8,847 bases of DNA from JAYZDB01 sp036338025 (GCA_036338025.1 JAYZDB010000214.1:1-8847); one strand, 5' to 3'. Positions 1 through 6,885 are shown, counted from the stretch's first letter. A program made the numbers and translations. The notes: generated from the sequence alone by a model not told the origin.

Positions 1-201
1 AAGCAGCGCTTGCGCAAGTCCGCGAACGTGACACATGCTCGGGAAGTCGATGTATGCGCTGTGCTTGAGGGCATGGCGAATGGGGACTTCAGCCCGTTCT
101 TTGTGCCTTACGACGAGGCGCACCTGTCGCGCCGTGGACACGCCGTGACTGCGGATGCCCTGTGGGCCCGCTTTGCGCAGGAAAAGGTCCTGGCGCGTTG
201 A
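1..201 (+). CDS. SGNH/GDSL-type hydrolase, C-terminal fragment (5' end outside window)
   Basis: The frame is open from base 1 to the TGA at 199-201, so this is the last 66 residues of a longer protein; the TTG at 10 is probably just an internal codon. The visible part contains YDEAHLSRRGHAVTADALW, which fits the last conserved block of SGNH/GDSL hydrolases (DxxH followed by a helix starting S-x-x-G-H). The presumed catalytic Asp is at 112-114 and the His at 121-123. Members of this superfamily are esterases, or O-acyltransferase-type enzymes acting on polysaccharide acyl groups; the substrate cannot be told from this fragment. The catalytic Ser block and the Gly and Asn blocks lie outside the window. 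The gene is convergent with the large surface-protein gene, with 21 bp between stop codons. A glycan-related role would fit the sugar genes further right, but that is inference. The family call rests on one motif. Confidence 0.6.
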   Translation, partial: KQRLRKSANVTHAREVDVCAVLEGMANGDFSPFFVPYDEAHLSRRGHAVTADALWARFAQEKVLAR

Positions 202-222
202 TCCAAGGCTGTCGGGTGCTGG

Positions 223-3200
223 CTAGAAGCCGCTGCCCTTGCTGCCCTTGGCACCTTTGCCGCCCTTACCGCCCTTGCTGCCCTTGGCGCCTTTGCTGCC
301 AGGGAGATTGCCGCCGGGTGGAGGAGGGTTGCCTTGTGGACCGGCCGTGCGTGTCTTGCCGGCAACGATCTCGATCGGTGTCTTGCTGCCTGATGCGACG
401 TAGACGGTCTTGGTCACGGATTCCCGGCCGGAGAGGCGGATTTGAATCAGGTAGTCGCCAGCCGGCAGTTCCTTGAATTCGAACTTGTTGTCGCGCAGAC
501 GGGCTGAAAACCGGAGTACGTCAGCGCCTGTCGAGAGGCCTGGGTCCGGGACTTCCGTGACGCCTTTGTAGAGCGAGACCCGTCCGCCGCTTCGGCTACT
601 GCGGCGATTTGCGTTGCTGGCACCACCGGTGGCTGTCGACGCAGCTTGCTGGCCCGTGTTCTCGGCGGCCTTGTTCTCTGTGCTCTCCTCTTCCGGCAAG
701 GTAACCGTGCCGAGTAGAGACCCGTAGTTGATCGTCACTACGGGCACGCTGGTTGCCTGCTCGGCGGACACAAAGATCCGGTGACGACTGATGGGTTCGC
801 TGCTACTCCAACGACTCCGGCTGCTCCCGGAGCCTGAGGATATGGACACGGTGTATTCGCCGATCTCGACACCCTTGATCTCGAATTCCCCGTTTTGATC
901 CACGGTCGCGCTGCCACCTCGGCCGAACATGCCGCCAAAACGGTTGCCGCGGCTATTGGTTTGCTGACCGGTGTCCTGTTCGATCTTGCGCAGTGACACC
1001 CGGTAGCCTTGAGCGCCTTTGCCGTTGACCATTACCAGACCGACTACCGAGCCGGTGAGGTTTTGGGTCAGTGCGACGTTGAAGCGGTGGTGTCCACCCT
1101 CTTTGACCTGCACGTCGACTTCGGGTGTCTGGTTGTTGGCGGCCTCGGTGCGGGACATGCCGCGGAACATCTCCCGGAAGATGAACCGGCGGGAATCACC
1201 GATGAAGGCCCGTACGATGTAATCGCCTGCCTCCAGGCCGGTGATCTCGTAGGTGCCGTCTTCGTGGACCTTGGCATCCTTCATGGTGCGTGGTCGCGAG
1301 AAGGCCATCACCCGGGTTTCCGTGACTTTGCCGATCGGAATTCCTGAGACGCGACCCTCGATGACCGCAAGCGAACCCAGCGTGATGCTGACGTCGGTTC
1401 GGTCGGAACTGAGCTCAAAGGGATCCGTGGAGACCTTGGCGTAGTCTTCTGCCTCTGCACGGATGAGATAGCGTCCACCTGGGGCGTTCTTGAACTCGAA
1501 GGTTCCGTCGCTGGTGGTGCGTACTGTCATGATCCCCGTCGTACGCGGACCGCTTTCCTGGGATCGGAAGAAGTCCATTCCACCGCGACCACGATCACCC
1601 CGGCTTCGAGAACCTTGGCGGGCGCTGGCGTCTTGTGGGTTGGTTTCGAGAATCAGGCGAAGTTCGATCTCGACGTTGTTGATCGGGAGTTGGTCTTTCT
1701 TCGAGGTCACCAGTCCTGCCAGCGTGATTCCACGCTTCACCACCAGGGCTAGTGGCACAGGGTCGATTCCCTCGCGCAATTCGATCTGCTGAGACCGGAT
1801 CTTCTCATGTGCAGGAGACCCGATGTCTACGACGTAGATGCCCTCTTCGAGTCCATCAAAGTCGAACTTGCCCTCGGGGTGTGGCTCTACATCACCGGTG
1901 TCGCCCGGCAGGCTGTTGTTGCTCCGCCGGCCAAAGTCGAAACTGTTGGTTCGACCGCGTCTTCCACGGTCGCTGCTACGGTCGCCACCACGGCGCCCGC
2001 GATCGCTACCTCGATCACCTCGTCCGCTGCCACCGCGATCACTGCCTCGATCACCTCGTCCGCTGCCGCCGCGGTCACTGCCACGATCGCCTCGTCCGCT
2101 ACCGCCACGAAAGAACCCGCCTCCCTGGGATCCGGATTCATGGATCTTCCCCAGTAACTTGTCCATCTCGGCTTGCTGTGCCGGTGTCCGCTTGTCTCCG
2201 ATCGCCATGAGTTCCCGGAACTGATCACGGATTTGGTTGGCCTCGGCACGCTGTCGGTCGGCTTCCGGGTTTGGTAGGCTTCGGATGCGGCGCGCGCGGG
2301 CGGCGTACTTCGTAACGGGTAGGCCGGTTGCTGCATCCGTGACAACGCCCAGGATGTGCAGGCCGGGCTTCATCGTGATGCTGAGTGGGCCAGCCTCGGT
2401 TACCTGGATTCCGGTGTGTTCCTTGTTGGTGAGGTAGCCCTTGGCCTGAACCTCAACGCGGTATTCACCTGGCGGCAGGTGATCGAATGCGAATTCCCCC
2501 CGCTTGTTGGTGTCATCTTCCTCGCGGGTTCGTCCGCCACGGACTCGGACTTCGGCGTCTTCCAATACCTTACCGTCGGGCATGAAGACGATGCCTGTCA
2601 GTTGGAATCCCGGACCGAGTTGGATCGGGTCCAGGCGCTCCTCTTGAGCGTCGACGATAGTGATTGGTCCCTTGCTTGCCCGTTGCCTGCGTGGTGCGCT
2701 TGCAGTGACTTGCACGCGGCCTGGCGGCACGTGCTCCATGCGAAACACCCCGTTGGCGTCGGCCTTGACCTCCGGGAGTTGCGACCCGCGCCTCGATCCG
2801 CGTCCGAACCCCCGGAATCCGCCGCGGCGATCCGTGGATCTGAGACGGGCCGTGGCATCCTGAACCAGGTTGCCCTGCATGTCGGTGATGCTGCCGATGA
2901 TCGTGCCGCCGACCATCACCTGGATGTCGCCCATGTCGAGTTCGCCTTCGGCGTCGTCAAAGGGCTTGAAGGCGGAAGCTGTCGCGTAGTCCTGGTGGGT
3001 CACTTCGAGAGTCACCCACATCCGGGTGAAGCCCTTGCCTGAGAAGGCGAAGGTGCCGTCGCTCTTGGTTACTACGTCGAGGCTCACCCGGCTGCGTCTA
3101 CCGCGACCCTGGGCGGAGAGGGCCACCTTGGCTCCACCGACTGGTGCGGACAACTTGTTGATGACCCGACCACGAATGATGACCATTGGGCGGACTTCGT

Positions 3201-3423
3201 CGGACCCGTTGTCGCCTTCTTCGCCCTCGACTTCGTCACGTTGTAGGGAGTCCAGTTCGTCGGCTTGGACTTGAGCCGCAAGGTCTTCCTCAGAGATGGC
3301 TACTACGTCTTCCTGGCCCCATTCGGCGACGCTGGCTGAATCGCCTCCATTCCAGAGGATCCAGCCGAGCAGGCACGCGCAGATCAGGGAGATCGAGGCG
3401 ATGAGAACGGTCTTGGGTTGCAT
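223..3423 (-). CDS. Large anchored surface protein of carboxypeptidase-regulatory-like beta-sandwich repeats
   Basis: This 1066-residue protein starts at ATG 3421-3423, with a weak AGAGAA about 9 nt upstream. Residues 5-24 form one hydrophobic segment, either an uncleaved anchor or a signal peptide. Cys15 and Cys17 do not make a good lipobox. Residues 28-78 are strongly acidic. From 80 to 1020 there are about eight repeats of one plan: G-x-V/I strand, variable loop, DGxFxF strand, then L/P-x-G-x-Y-x-V, typical of CarboxypepD_reg-like/CNA-B-like domains. Approximate spans are 82-170, 172-268, 273-352, 355-562 (with a large insert), 566-682, 686-783, 789-897 and 901-1020. Arg/Gly-rich loops interrupt most repeats, and the C-terminus is a Gly-X-Lys run. 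No peptidase or other catalytic domain is visible, so a structural, adhesive or glycan-binding role outside the cytoplasm is inferred. The gene is monocistronic here and divergent from the sugar operon. The fold class is fairly sure, the function unknown. Confidence 0.88.
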   Translation of the reverse strand: MQPKTVLIASISLICACLLGWILWNGGDSASVAEWGQEDVVAISEEDLAAQVQADELDSLQRDEVEGEEGDNGSDEVRPMVIIRGRVINKLSAPVGGAKVALSAQGRGRRSRVSLDVVTKSDGTFAFSGKGFTRMWVTLEVTHQDYATASAFKPFDDAEGELDMGDIQVMVGGTIIGSITDMQGNLVQDATARLRSTDRRGGFRGFGRGSRRGSQLPEVKADANGVFRMEHVPPGRVQVTASAPRRQRASKGPITIVDAQEERLDPIQLGPGFQLTGIVFMPDGKVLEDAEVRVRGGRTREEDDTNKRGEFAFDHLPPGEYRVEVQAKGYLTNKEHTGIQVTEAGPLSITMKPGLHILGVVTDAATGLPVTKYAARARRIRSLPNPEADRQRAEANQIRDQFRELMAIGDKRTPAQQAEMDKLLGKIHESGSQGGGFFRGGSGRGDRGSDRGGSGRGDRGSDRGGSGRGDRGSDRGRRGGDRSSDRGRRGRTNSFDFGRRSNNSLPGDTGDVEPHPEGKFDFDGLEEGIYVVDIGSPAHEKIRSQQIELREGIDPVPLALVVKRGITLAGLVTSKKDQLPINNVEIELRLILETNPQDASARQGSRSRGDRGRGGMDFFRSQESGPRTTGIMTVRTTSDGTFEFKNAPGGRYLIRAEAEDYAKVSTDPFELSSDRTDVSITLGSLAVIEGRVSGIPIGKVTETRVMAFSRPRTMKDAKVHEDGTYEITGLEAGDYIVRAFIGDSRRFIFREMFRGMSRTEAANNQTPEVDVQVKEGGHHRFNVALTQNLTGSVVGLVMVNGKGAQGYRVSLRKIEQDTGQQTNSRGNRFGGMFGRGGSATVDQNGEFEIKGVEIGEYTVSISSGSGSSRSRWSSSEPISRHRIFVSAEQATSVPVVTINYGSLLGTVTLPEEESTENKAAENTGQQAASTATGGASNANRRSSRSGGRVSLYKGVTEVPDPGLSTGADVLRFSARLRDNKFEFKELPAGDYLIQIRLSGRESVTKTVYVASGSKTPIEIVAGKTRTAGPQGNPPPPGGNLPGSKGAKGSKGGKGGKGAKGSKGSGF
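238..300 (-). repeat. Gly-X-Lys triplet run at the C-terminus of the surface protein
   Basis: Residues 1042-1062 are seven perfect Gly-X-Lys triplets with X = Ser, Ala or Gly, followed by GSGF and the TAG stop. On the DNA this is an imperfect 9-bp periodicity. The run is preceded by a short Pro-rich linker (NPPPPGGNLP). It has collagen-like Gly spacing but no proline or hydroxyproline-type positions and is too short for a stable triple helix alone. More likely it is a flexible polycationic tail. Confidence 0.88.
1999..2106 (-). repeat. Three tandem 36-bp repeats inside the surface-protein gene
   Basis: Three consecutive 36-bp units (2071-2106, 2035-2070 and 1999-2034) encode GGSGRGDRGSDR three times, at residues 440-475. 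The protein copies are identical while the DNA copies differ at a few, mostly third-position, bases, so the amino-acid sequence appears to be kept. More degenerate units continue towards residue 500 (GRRGGDRSSDRGRRGR). The array lies in the large loop of the fourth beta-sandwich repeat. Multiples of 36 bp keep frame, so copy-number change would alter loop length without breaking the gene. Confidence 0.93.
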
Positions 3424-3807
3424 ATTCTGATTCTCTGATTGGGCAGGTAGCCAGGGCGGAGCGTGTCCTACTGTAGATGGACCCTGGCACCGCCACTATT
3501 ACGACATCTTCGCCCGGATATGGGTACGGACTAGCTGTAACTACGGTGTACTATGGGGGCTGCGTATCATGAGTGTGACTGGGATGCACCAATCAGGCGG
3601 TTCCGTGTTACGACACGGTCCGGGACCGGAGCGGGCCGAGATGGCACCAGAGGCCTCGGCTGGGTGCCGCGTAGGCGCGCCGTACTGTTCATCCCGAGAA
3701 GCAGCGCTTGGTGGCGAGAATGCTGCTGCGAACCCTCGACATCGGTGCTTCAGACATCGTTAATTGATCCTACAGGGTGACTTCCGAGCCCAACGCGTAA
3801 ACCCCAC
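3424..3807. other. Divergent intergenic region, 384 bp
   Basis: This region separates the surface-protein gene on the minus strand from the sugar operon on the plus strand, so it should hold both promoters. I see no convincing -35/-10 pair for either direction; TACTAT at 3549-3554 is only an isolated -10-like hexamer without a partner at the right spacing. Short open frames here (for example from 3553) have no protein-like composition, and I treat them as non-coding. The only clear dyad is the short palindrome at 3616-3628. No Shine-Dalgarno sequence precedes the ATG at 3808. Confidence 0.6.
3616..3628. promoter_or_regulatory. 13-bp palindrome CGGTCC-G-GGACCG, possible operator
   Basis: This is a perfect inverted repeat of two 6-bp arms around one base, in the divergent intergenic region about 180 bp upstream of the aminotransferase start. 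The 1-base spacer makes it a protein-binding dyad rather than an RNA hairpin, if it is anything. Short GC-rich palindromes also arise by chance, so the call is weak. Confidence 0.15.
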
Positions 3808-4956
3808 ATGTCCGATTCTCCTGAGCGGATCCCCTTCAACAAGCCCTTCATCGCCGGCAAGGAGCTGTTCTACATCGCCCAGGCGGTGACCCTCGGCAAT
3901 ATTGCCGGGGACGGCTTTTACACCAAGGCCTGTGCGGAGTTGCTAGAGACCCGCTTTGGCGTCGGCAAGGTGCTGATGACCCCGTCTTGCACGGCCGGGC
4001 TCGAGATGGCTGCGATCCTCAGTGACATCGGACCTGGTGACGAGGTGATCATGCCTTCGTTTACCTTTGTATCGACCGCCAACGCAGTGGCTCGTCTGGG
4101 CGCGAAGCCGGTATTCGTCGACATCCGAGAGGACACACTGAACCTGGATGAGGAACACGTCGAAGCTGCGATCACGCCGCGGACCAAGGCTATTTGCCCG
4201 GTGCACTACGCTGGCGTTGCTTGCGACATGGACCGCGTCATGAAGATCGCCGAATCCAGCGGGGTGAGGGTTGTCGAGGATGCAGCGCAAGGTGTTGGCG
4301 CGACCTATCGCGGTCGGGCGCTCGGGTCGATCGGTCATCTCGGGGCATATAGTTTCCACGAAACCAAGAACTACATTTGTGGGGAGGGCGGTGCACTCTG
4401 CATCAATGACCCTGAGCTAGAGAAGCGTGCCGAGATCATTCGGGACAAGGGTACCAACCGTCAGATGTTCAATCGCGGTGAGGTCGACAAGTACACCTGG
4501 GTCGAGATTGGATCGTCCTACGTTCCCAGCGAGTTGTGTTCTGCCTTCCTTTATGGGCAACTCGAATTGCTCGACGGGATCAGGGAACGCCGCCAGCGGA
4601 TCTATGACTTCTACAGTCAGGCTCTTGCCCCGCTGGCAGATGAGGGCCTTATTCGGCTGCCACAGATTCCTGACTACTGCACCAGCAATTACCACATGTT
4701 CTACGTGGTGTTTGAGACCGGTGAGGCCCGCAACCAGGCGATTGACTTCCTACGAAACCGCGCCATCCAGGCCGTTTTCCACTACATCCCCCTGCATGCT
4801 TCACCGGTTGGTCAGAGTTACGGCTACAAACAAGGCGACCTGCCCCTGACGGAGGATCTCAGCAATCGTCTCGTGCGCTTGCCGATGTTCTTCGACATTA
4901 CCGAATCCCAACAGACCCGGGTGGTCGAGGGTTTGATGGCGTGCCTGGGCAAGTAG
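3808..4956 (+). CDS. wecE: dTDP-4-amino-4,6-dideoxygalactose transaminase (WecE/RffA type)
   Basis: This 382-residue PLP enzyme belongs to the DegT/DnrJ/EryC1/StrS family. It shows the WecE signature almost throughout: TPSCTAGLEMAA (58-69), PGDEVIMPSFTFVSTANA (76-93), VHYAGVACDMD (132-142), VEDAAQG (156-162), SFHETKN (182-188), DKYTWVEIGSSY (227-238) and HYIPLH (325-330). Lys187 is the expected Schiff-base lysine and Asp158 the residue contacting the PLP ring nitrogen. WecE converts dTDP-4-keto-6-deoxy-D-glucose to dTDP-4-amino-4,6-dideoxy-D-galactose (dTDP-Fuc4N) with glutamate as amino donor, in the cytoplasm; in enterobacteria this serves common-antigen synthesis. Length is normal for the family. 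The ATG at 3808 is the first ATG after an in-frame stop at 3778-3780 and places IPFN where E. coli WecE begins, although no Shine-Dalgarno is present. It is first in a three-gene operon. No dTDP-glucose synthase or dehydratase lies nearby. Related sugar aminotransferases are the only realistic alternative. Confidence 0.9.
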   Translation: MSDSPERIPFNKPFIAGKELFYIAQAVTLGNIAGDGFYTKACAELLETRFGVGKVLMTPSCTAGLEMAAILSDIGPGDEVIMPSFTFVSTANAVARLGAKPVFVDIREDTLNLDEEHVEAAITPRTKAICPVHYAGVACDMDRVMKIAESSGVRVVEDAAQGVGATYRGRALGSIGHLGAYSFHETKNYICGEGGALCINDPELEKRAEIIRDKGTNRQMFNRGEVDKYTWVEIGSSYVPSELCSAFLYGQLELLDGIRERRQRIYDFYSQALAPLADEGLIRLPQIPDYCTSNYHMFYVVFETGEARNQAIDFLRNRAIQAVFHYIPLHASPVGQSYGYKQGDLPLTEDLSNRLVRLPMFFDITESQQTRVVEGLMACLGK

Positions 4957-4969
4957 GACTCCTTTCGCC

Positions 4970-5923
4970 ATGAAATACAGCGTCGTCATCCCCGTCTTCA
5001 ACAGTCAGGCCATCGTGGGTGAGACGGTTGATCGTACCTGTGCATTTTTCGAAGGCGAAGGCCTCGACTACGAGTTGCTGCTCGTCAACGACGCTAGTCG
5101 AGATGGCAGTTGGGGGATCATCCAACAAAAGGCCGAGGCCAATCCGAAGATCATTGCGATTGATCTCCTGCGGAACAGCGGTCAACACAGCGCGAACTAC
5201 TGCGGTTTCCAGCACTCCACTGGTGACTATGTCGTCACGATTGATGATGACCTGCAAAATCCCCCCGAGGAGATCAAGCACCTGATCGCGAAGGCGGCCG
5301 ACGGACATGATCTCGTCATGGGGCAGTTCAAACAGAAGCGTCACTCGCCGTACCGGCGTTGGGGGAGTTGGGCGATCAGCACCATCAACCGGCGGATCTT
5401 CTTCCAGCCTCGTGATCTGATCGTCAGCAACTTCCGGCTGATCCGTCGAGACGTTGTCGATCGAATCCTGACCTTCCGGACCAACTACCCCTACATCACC
5501 GGGTTGGTGCTGATGTTCGCCAGCCAACCCGCCAATGTTCTTGTGGAGCACCACGAACGCTCGGTTGGCCAAAGCAACTACAACTTCGTGAAGATTGCGC
5601 AGTTGGTGATGCGGATCTTGTTCAACTACTCGTCGTATCCTCTGCGCCTGGTTGCGACGGTCGGCGTCGTGATCTCTGTGCTCAGCTTCCTGCTCGGTTG
5701 CTTTTATGTCGCCAAGAGCATTCTGGGTGATGCGGCGGTGCCGGGATGGACGACGCTGGTCGTCTTGCTGTCGTTCTTCAACGGGATAACCCTGCTGATC
5801 CTGGGCATGCTGGGTGAGTATCTCATCCGTCTGATCAACCAGACGTCGACGGGCACCAGCTACCACATTCGTGAGGTGGTGCGAAGTGGTGGGTCCGGCG
5901 AGGTAGGGACAGGTGAGTCGTAG
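4970..5923 (+). CDS. Polyprenyl-phosphate glycosyltransferase, GT2 (GtrB/ArnC/DPM1-like)
   Basis: The 317-residue protein has a cytoplasmic GT-A domain followed by two C-terminal membrane helices (about 226-247 and 261-283). It opens with SVVIPVFNSQ (4-13), has VNDASRDGS (39-47) and carries the metal-binding IDDDLQNPPE (91-100) typical of the GtrB/DPM1 branch, then RSVGQSNYN (197-205). Family members transfer one sugar from a nucleotide donor to undecaprenyl or dolichyl phosphate at the inner membrane face. The aminotransferase gene ends 13 bp upstream, so the donor may be its dTDP-amino sugar, in the way ArnC acts on an aminoarabinose donor; this is inference, and a plain hexose donor is equally compatible with the motifs. 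An AGGA sits 11 nt before the ATG, overlapping the preceding stop. The end overlaps the next gene by 11 bp. No GtrA-type flippase is adjacent. Family assignment is strong, donor unknown. Confidence 0.9.
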   Translation: MKYSVVIPVFNSQAIVGETVDRTCAFFEGEGLDYELLLVNDASRDGSWGIIQQKAEANPKIIAIDLLRNSGQHSANYCGFQHSTGDYVVTIDDDLQNPPEEIKHLIAKAADGHDLVMGQFKQKRHSPYRRWGSWAISTINRRIFFQPRDLIVSNFRLIRRDVVDRILTFRTNYPYITGLVLMFASQPANVLVEHHERSVGQSNYNFVKIAQLVMRILFNYSSYPLRLVATVGVVISVLSFLLGCFYVAKSILGDAAVPGWTTLVVLLSFFNGITLLILGMLGEYLIRLINQTSTGTSYHIREVVRSGGSGEVGTGES

Positions 5924-6659
5924 GCAGTTCTTCCTGGTTGGTGCGCAGCGGTCCGGCACTACGTATCTCTACAACCTGCTCGATGCCCATCCCGAGATCG
6001 AGATGGCACGGCCGGTTCGCCCCGAACCGAAGTTCTTCCTCGACGAAACCTATCGTCAGCGTGGTCGCGAGGAATACGAGGCGACGTTTTTTGATCCGGA
6101 CTCCAAAGCGCAACTGCGCGGTGAGAAATCCACCAGCTACATCGAGTCTGAAGCTGCCGCGCAGCGAATTCACGAGTTCTATCCCCAGGCCAGCATCCTG
6201 TTCCTGTTGCGCGAACCGGTAGCGCGGGCGATCTCGAACTACCGCTTCAGTGAGACCAATGGTCTGGAAACGCTGTCGATGTGGGAGGCCTTCGAACGTG
6301 AGGCGGAGCGGCGCGAGCAGTACGACGCGTCGCAGGTCTCGACGTCCCCGTTCGCATATCTTCAGCGCGGGCGTTATGTCGACTATCTGGCGATCTACGA
6401 GCGTGTATTCGGGGCGGCAGCCCTGCACGTAATGCTGTACGAAGACCTGGTCGCGGGTGCCGAGACAATCTCCCGCCTGTACGAGTTCCTCGGAGTCGCT
6501 CATGACTTCCTTCCGTCGGGTCTCGATGACGTTGTGAACGCTACCCCGGGTGTCCCGACTCCGCTGACGTCGGAGCAGCAAGCCAGCCTGCGGACCCGCT
6601 TCGAAGAACCGAATTCCCGGCTGTCGTCCCGTTATGGGATCGACCTGTCGGCCTGGTAG
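5913..6659 (+). CDS. PAPS-dependent sulfotransferase domain protein
   Basis: The 248-residue protein begins almost directly with the 5'-phosphosulfate loop, FLVGAQRSGTTYLYNLL (7-23). It also has GEKSTSY (70-76), the 3'-phosphate-binding block LLREPVARAISNYR (98-111), and GRYVDYLAIYERVF (153-166) with MLYEDL (174-179), the usual order for bacterial Sulfotransfer-family proteins. These enzymes move sulfate from PAPS to hydroxyl or amino groups, often on glycans. The GTG at 5913 is chosen because it gives a normal N-terminus before the P-loop and has AGG/AGGGA purine tracts 3-9 nt upstream. It overlaps the glycosyltransferase stop by 11 bp, implying translational coupling. No membrane segment is visible, so sulfation should be cytoplasmic, on the nucleotide sugar, the lipid-linked sugar or another small substrate. 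The length matches short bacterial members. The acceptor is not deducible from sequence. Confidence 0.88.
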   Translation: MSRRQFFLVGAQRSGTTYLYNLLDAHPEIEMARPVRPEPKFFLDETYRQRGREEYEATFFDPDSKAQLRGEKSTSYIESEAAAQRIHEFYPQASILFLLREPVARAISNYRFSETNGLETLSMWEAFEREAERREQYDASQVSTSPFAYLQRGRYVDYLAIYERVFGAAALHVMLYEDLVAGAETISRLYEFLGVAHDFLPSGLDDVVNATPGVPTPLTSEQQASLRTRFEEPNSRLSSRYGIDLSAW

Positions 6660-6674
6660 TCAGCTTGATGCATC

Positions 6675-6694
6675 CGACGCAGGTCATAGCGTCG
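6675..6694 (+). terminator. Hairpin after the operon, possible transcript end
   Basis: CGACGC (6675-6680) and GCGTCG (6689-6694) form a 6-bp stem with an 8-nt loop, beginning 16 bp after the sulfotransferase stop. No T tract follows, so it is not a standard intrinsic terminator; it could protect the 3' end or assist Rho-dependent ending. It could also be chance. Confidence 0.25.
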
Positions 6695-6728
6695 TAGACT
6701 CCTTGCTATCGTCGACTTAGCAGTGTGT

Positions 6729-6768
6729 GGTCCGATGCGGCAAGGTGCAGCCAAAACGGTGTCGGACC
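6729..6768 (+). other. Longer imperfect stem-loop in the intergenic region
   Basis: GGTCCGATGC (6729-6738) can pair with GTGTCGGACC (6759-6768), ten pairs of which two are G-U, around a 20-nt loop. The loop itself contains GGC (6739-6741) and GCC (6750-6752). No T run follows. It might be a structured 3' or 5' element or a second weak transcript end; function is unknown. Confidence 0.25.
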
Positions 6769-6857
6769 CCCTGGCCGGTAGATTTTCGAAATCGAGGAGT
6801 AATCGGGCCGTTTCCTACGAGTTTGCTTGTTTACAGGCTGGCTGTAGCTCGGCAACG

Positions 6858-6885
6858 TCACCGGGATTCCTGGTGATGTTCACCA
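6858..6885 (+). promoter_or_regulatory. Two overlapping, mutually exclusive inverted repeats upstream of the NKKGG protein gene
   Basis: TCACCGGGATTCCTGGTGA (6858-6876) is a 19-bp dyad with a single G-T mismatch. Its right arm TGGTGA (6871-6876) also pairs perfectly with TCACCA (6880-6885) across TGT. The arm can therefore join either hairpin but not both. The site is about 70 bp before the ATG at 6956 and touches the only promoter-like -35 I see there. It could be a tandem operator or an RNA switch-like leader. No T tract follows either stem. Confidence 0.4.

Noticed and set aside
1..36. Lipobox-type export signal or start for the left-edge gene at TTG 10
   Set aside because: The frame is open to the first base and the visible motif is the C-terminal catalytic block, so the real start is outside the window.
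1999..2106. 36-bp spaced repeats considered as a CRISPR array
   Set aside because: The repeats are contiguous with no unique spacers and encode an in-frame peptide repeat.
2356..3042. Plus-strand open frame of 228 codons inside the surface-protein gene
   Set aside because: The translation looks superficially protein-like, but the minus-strand frame is continuous for 1066 codons with repeated domain structure; this is the complementary shadow.
3371..3379. Possible lipoprotein cysteine (Cys15 or Cys17) in the large surface protein
   Set aside because: The residues before the cysteines do not fit a lipobox well and hydrophobic sequence continues after them, favouring a transmembrane anchor.
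3699..3710. AAGCAGCGCTTG occurs here and at bases 1-12
   Set aside because: A single 12-bp match is expected by chance in a window of this size, and the flanks do not agree; not an attachment site or mobile-element end.
3553..3780. Short open frames in the divergent intergenic region
   Set aside because: Composition is Arg/Thr/Trp-rich without hydrophobic core or recognisable motif, and no ribosome-binding site precedes them.
4898..5959. Long minus-strand open frame (353 codons) opposite the glycosyltransferase
   Set aside because: It is antisense to a gene with clear GT2 motifs. Its translation is rich in Asp, Arg, Gln and His without domains or hydrophobic pattern, as expected for a GC-rich shadow frame.
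5835..6581. Minus-strand open frame (248 codons) opposite the sulfotransferase
   Set aside because: The plus strand carries the complete PAPS-binding motifs and coupled start; the antisense frame has none of its own.
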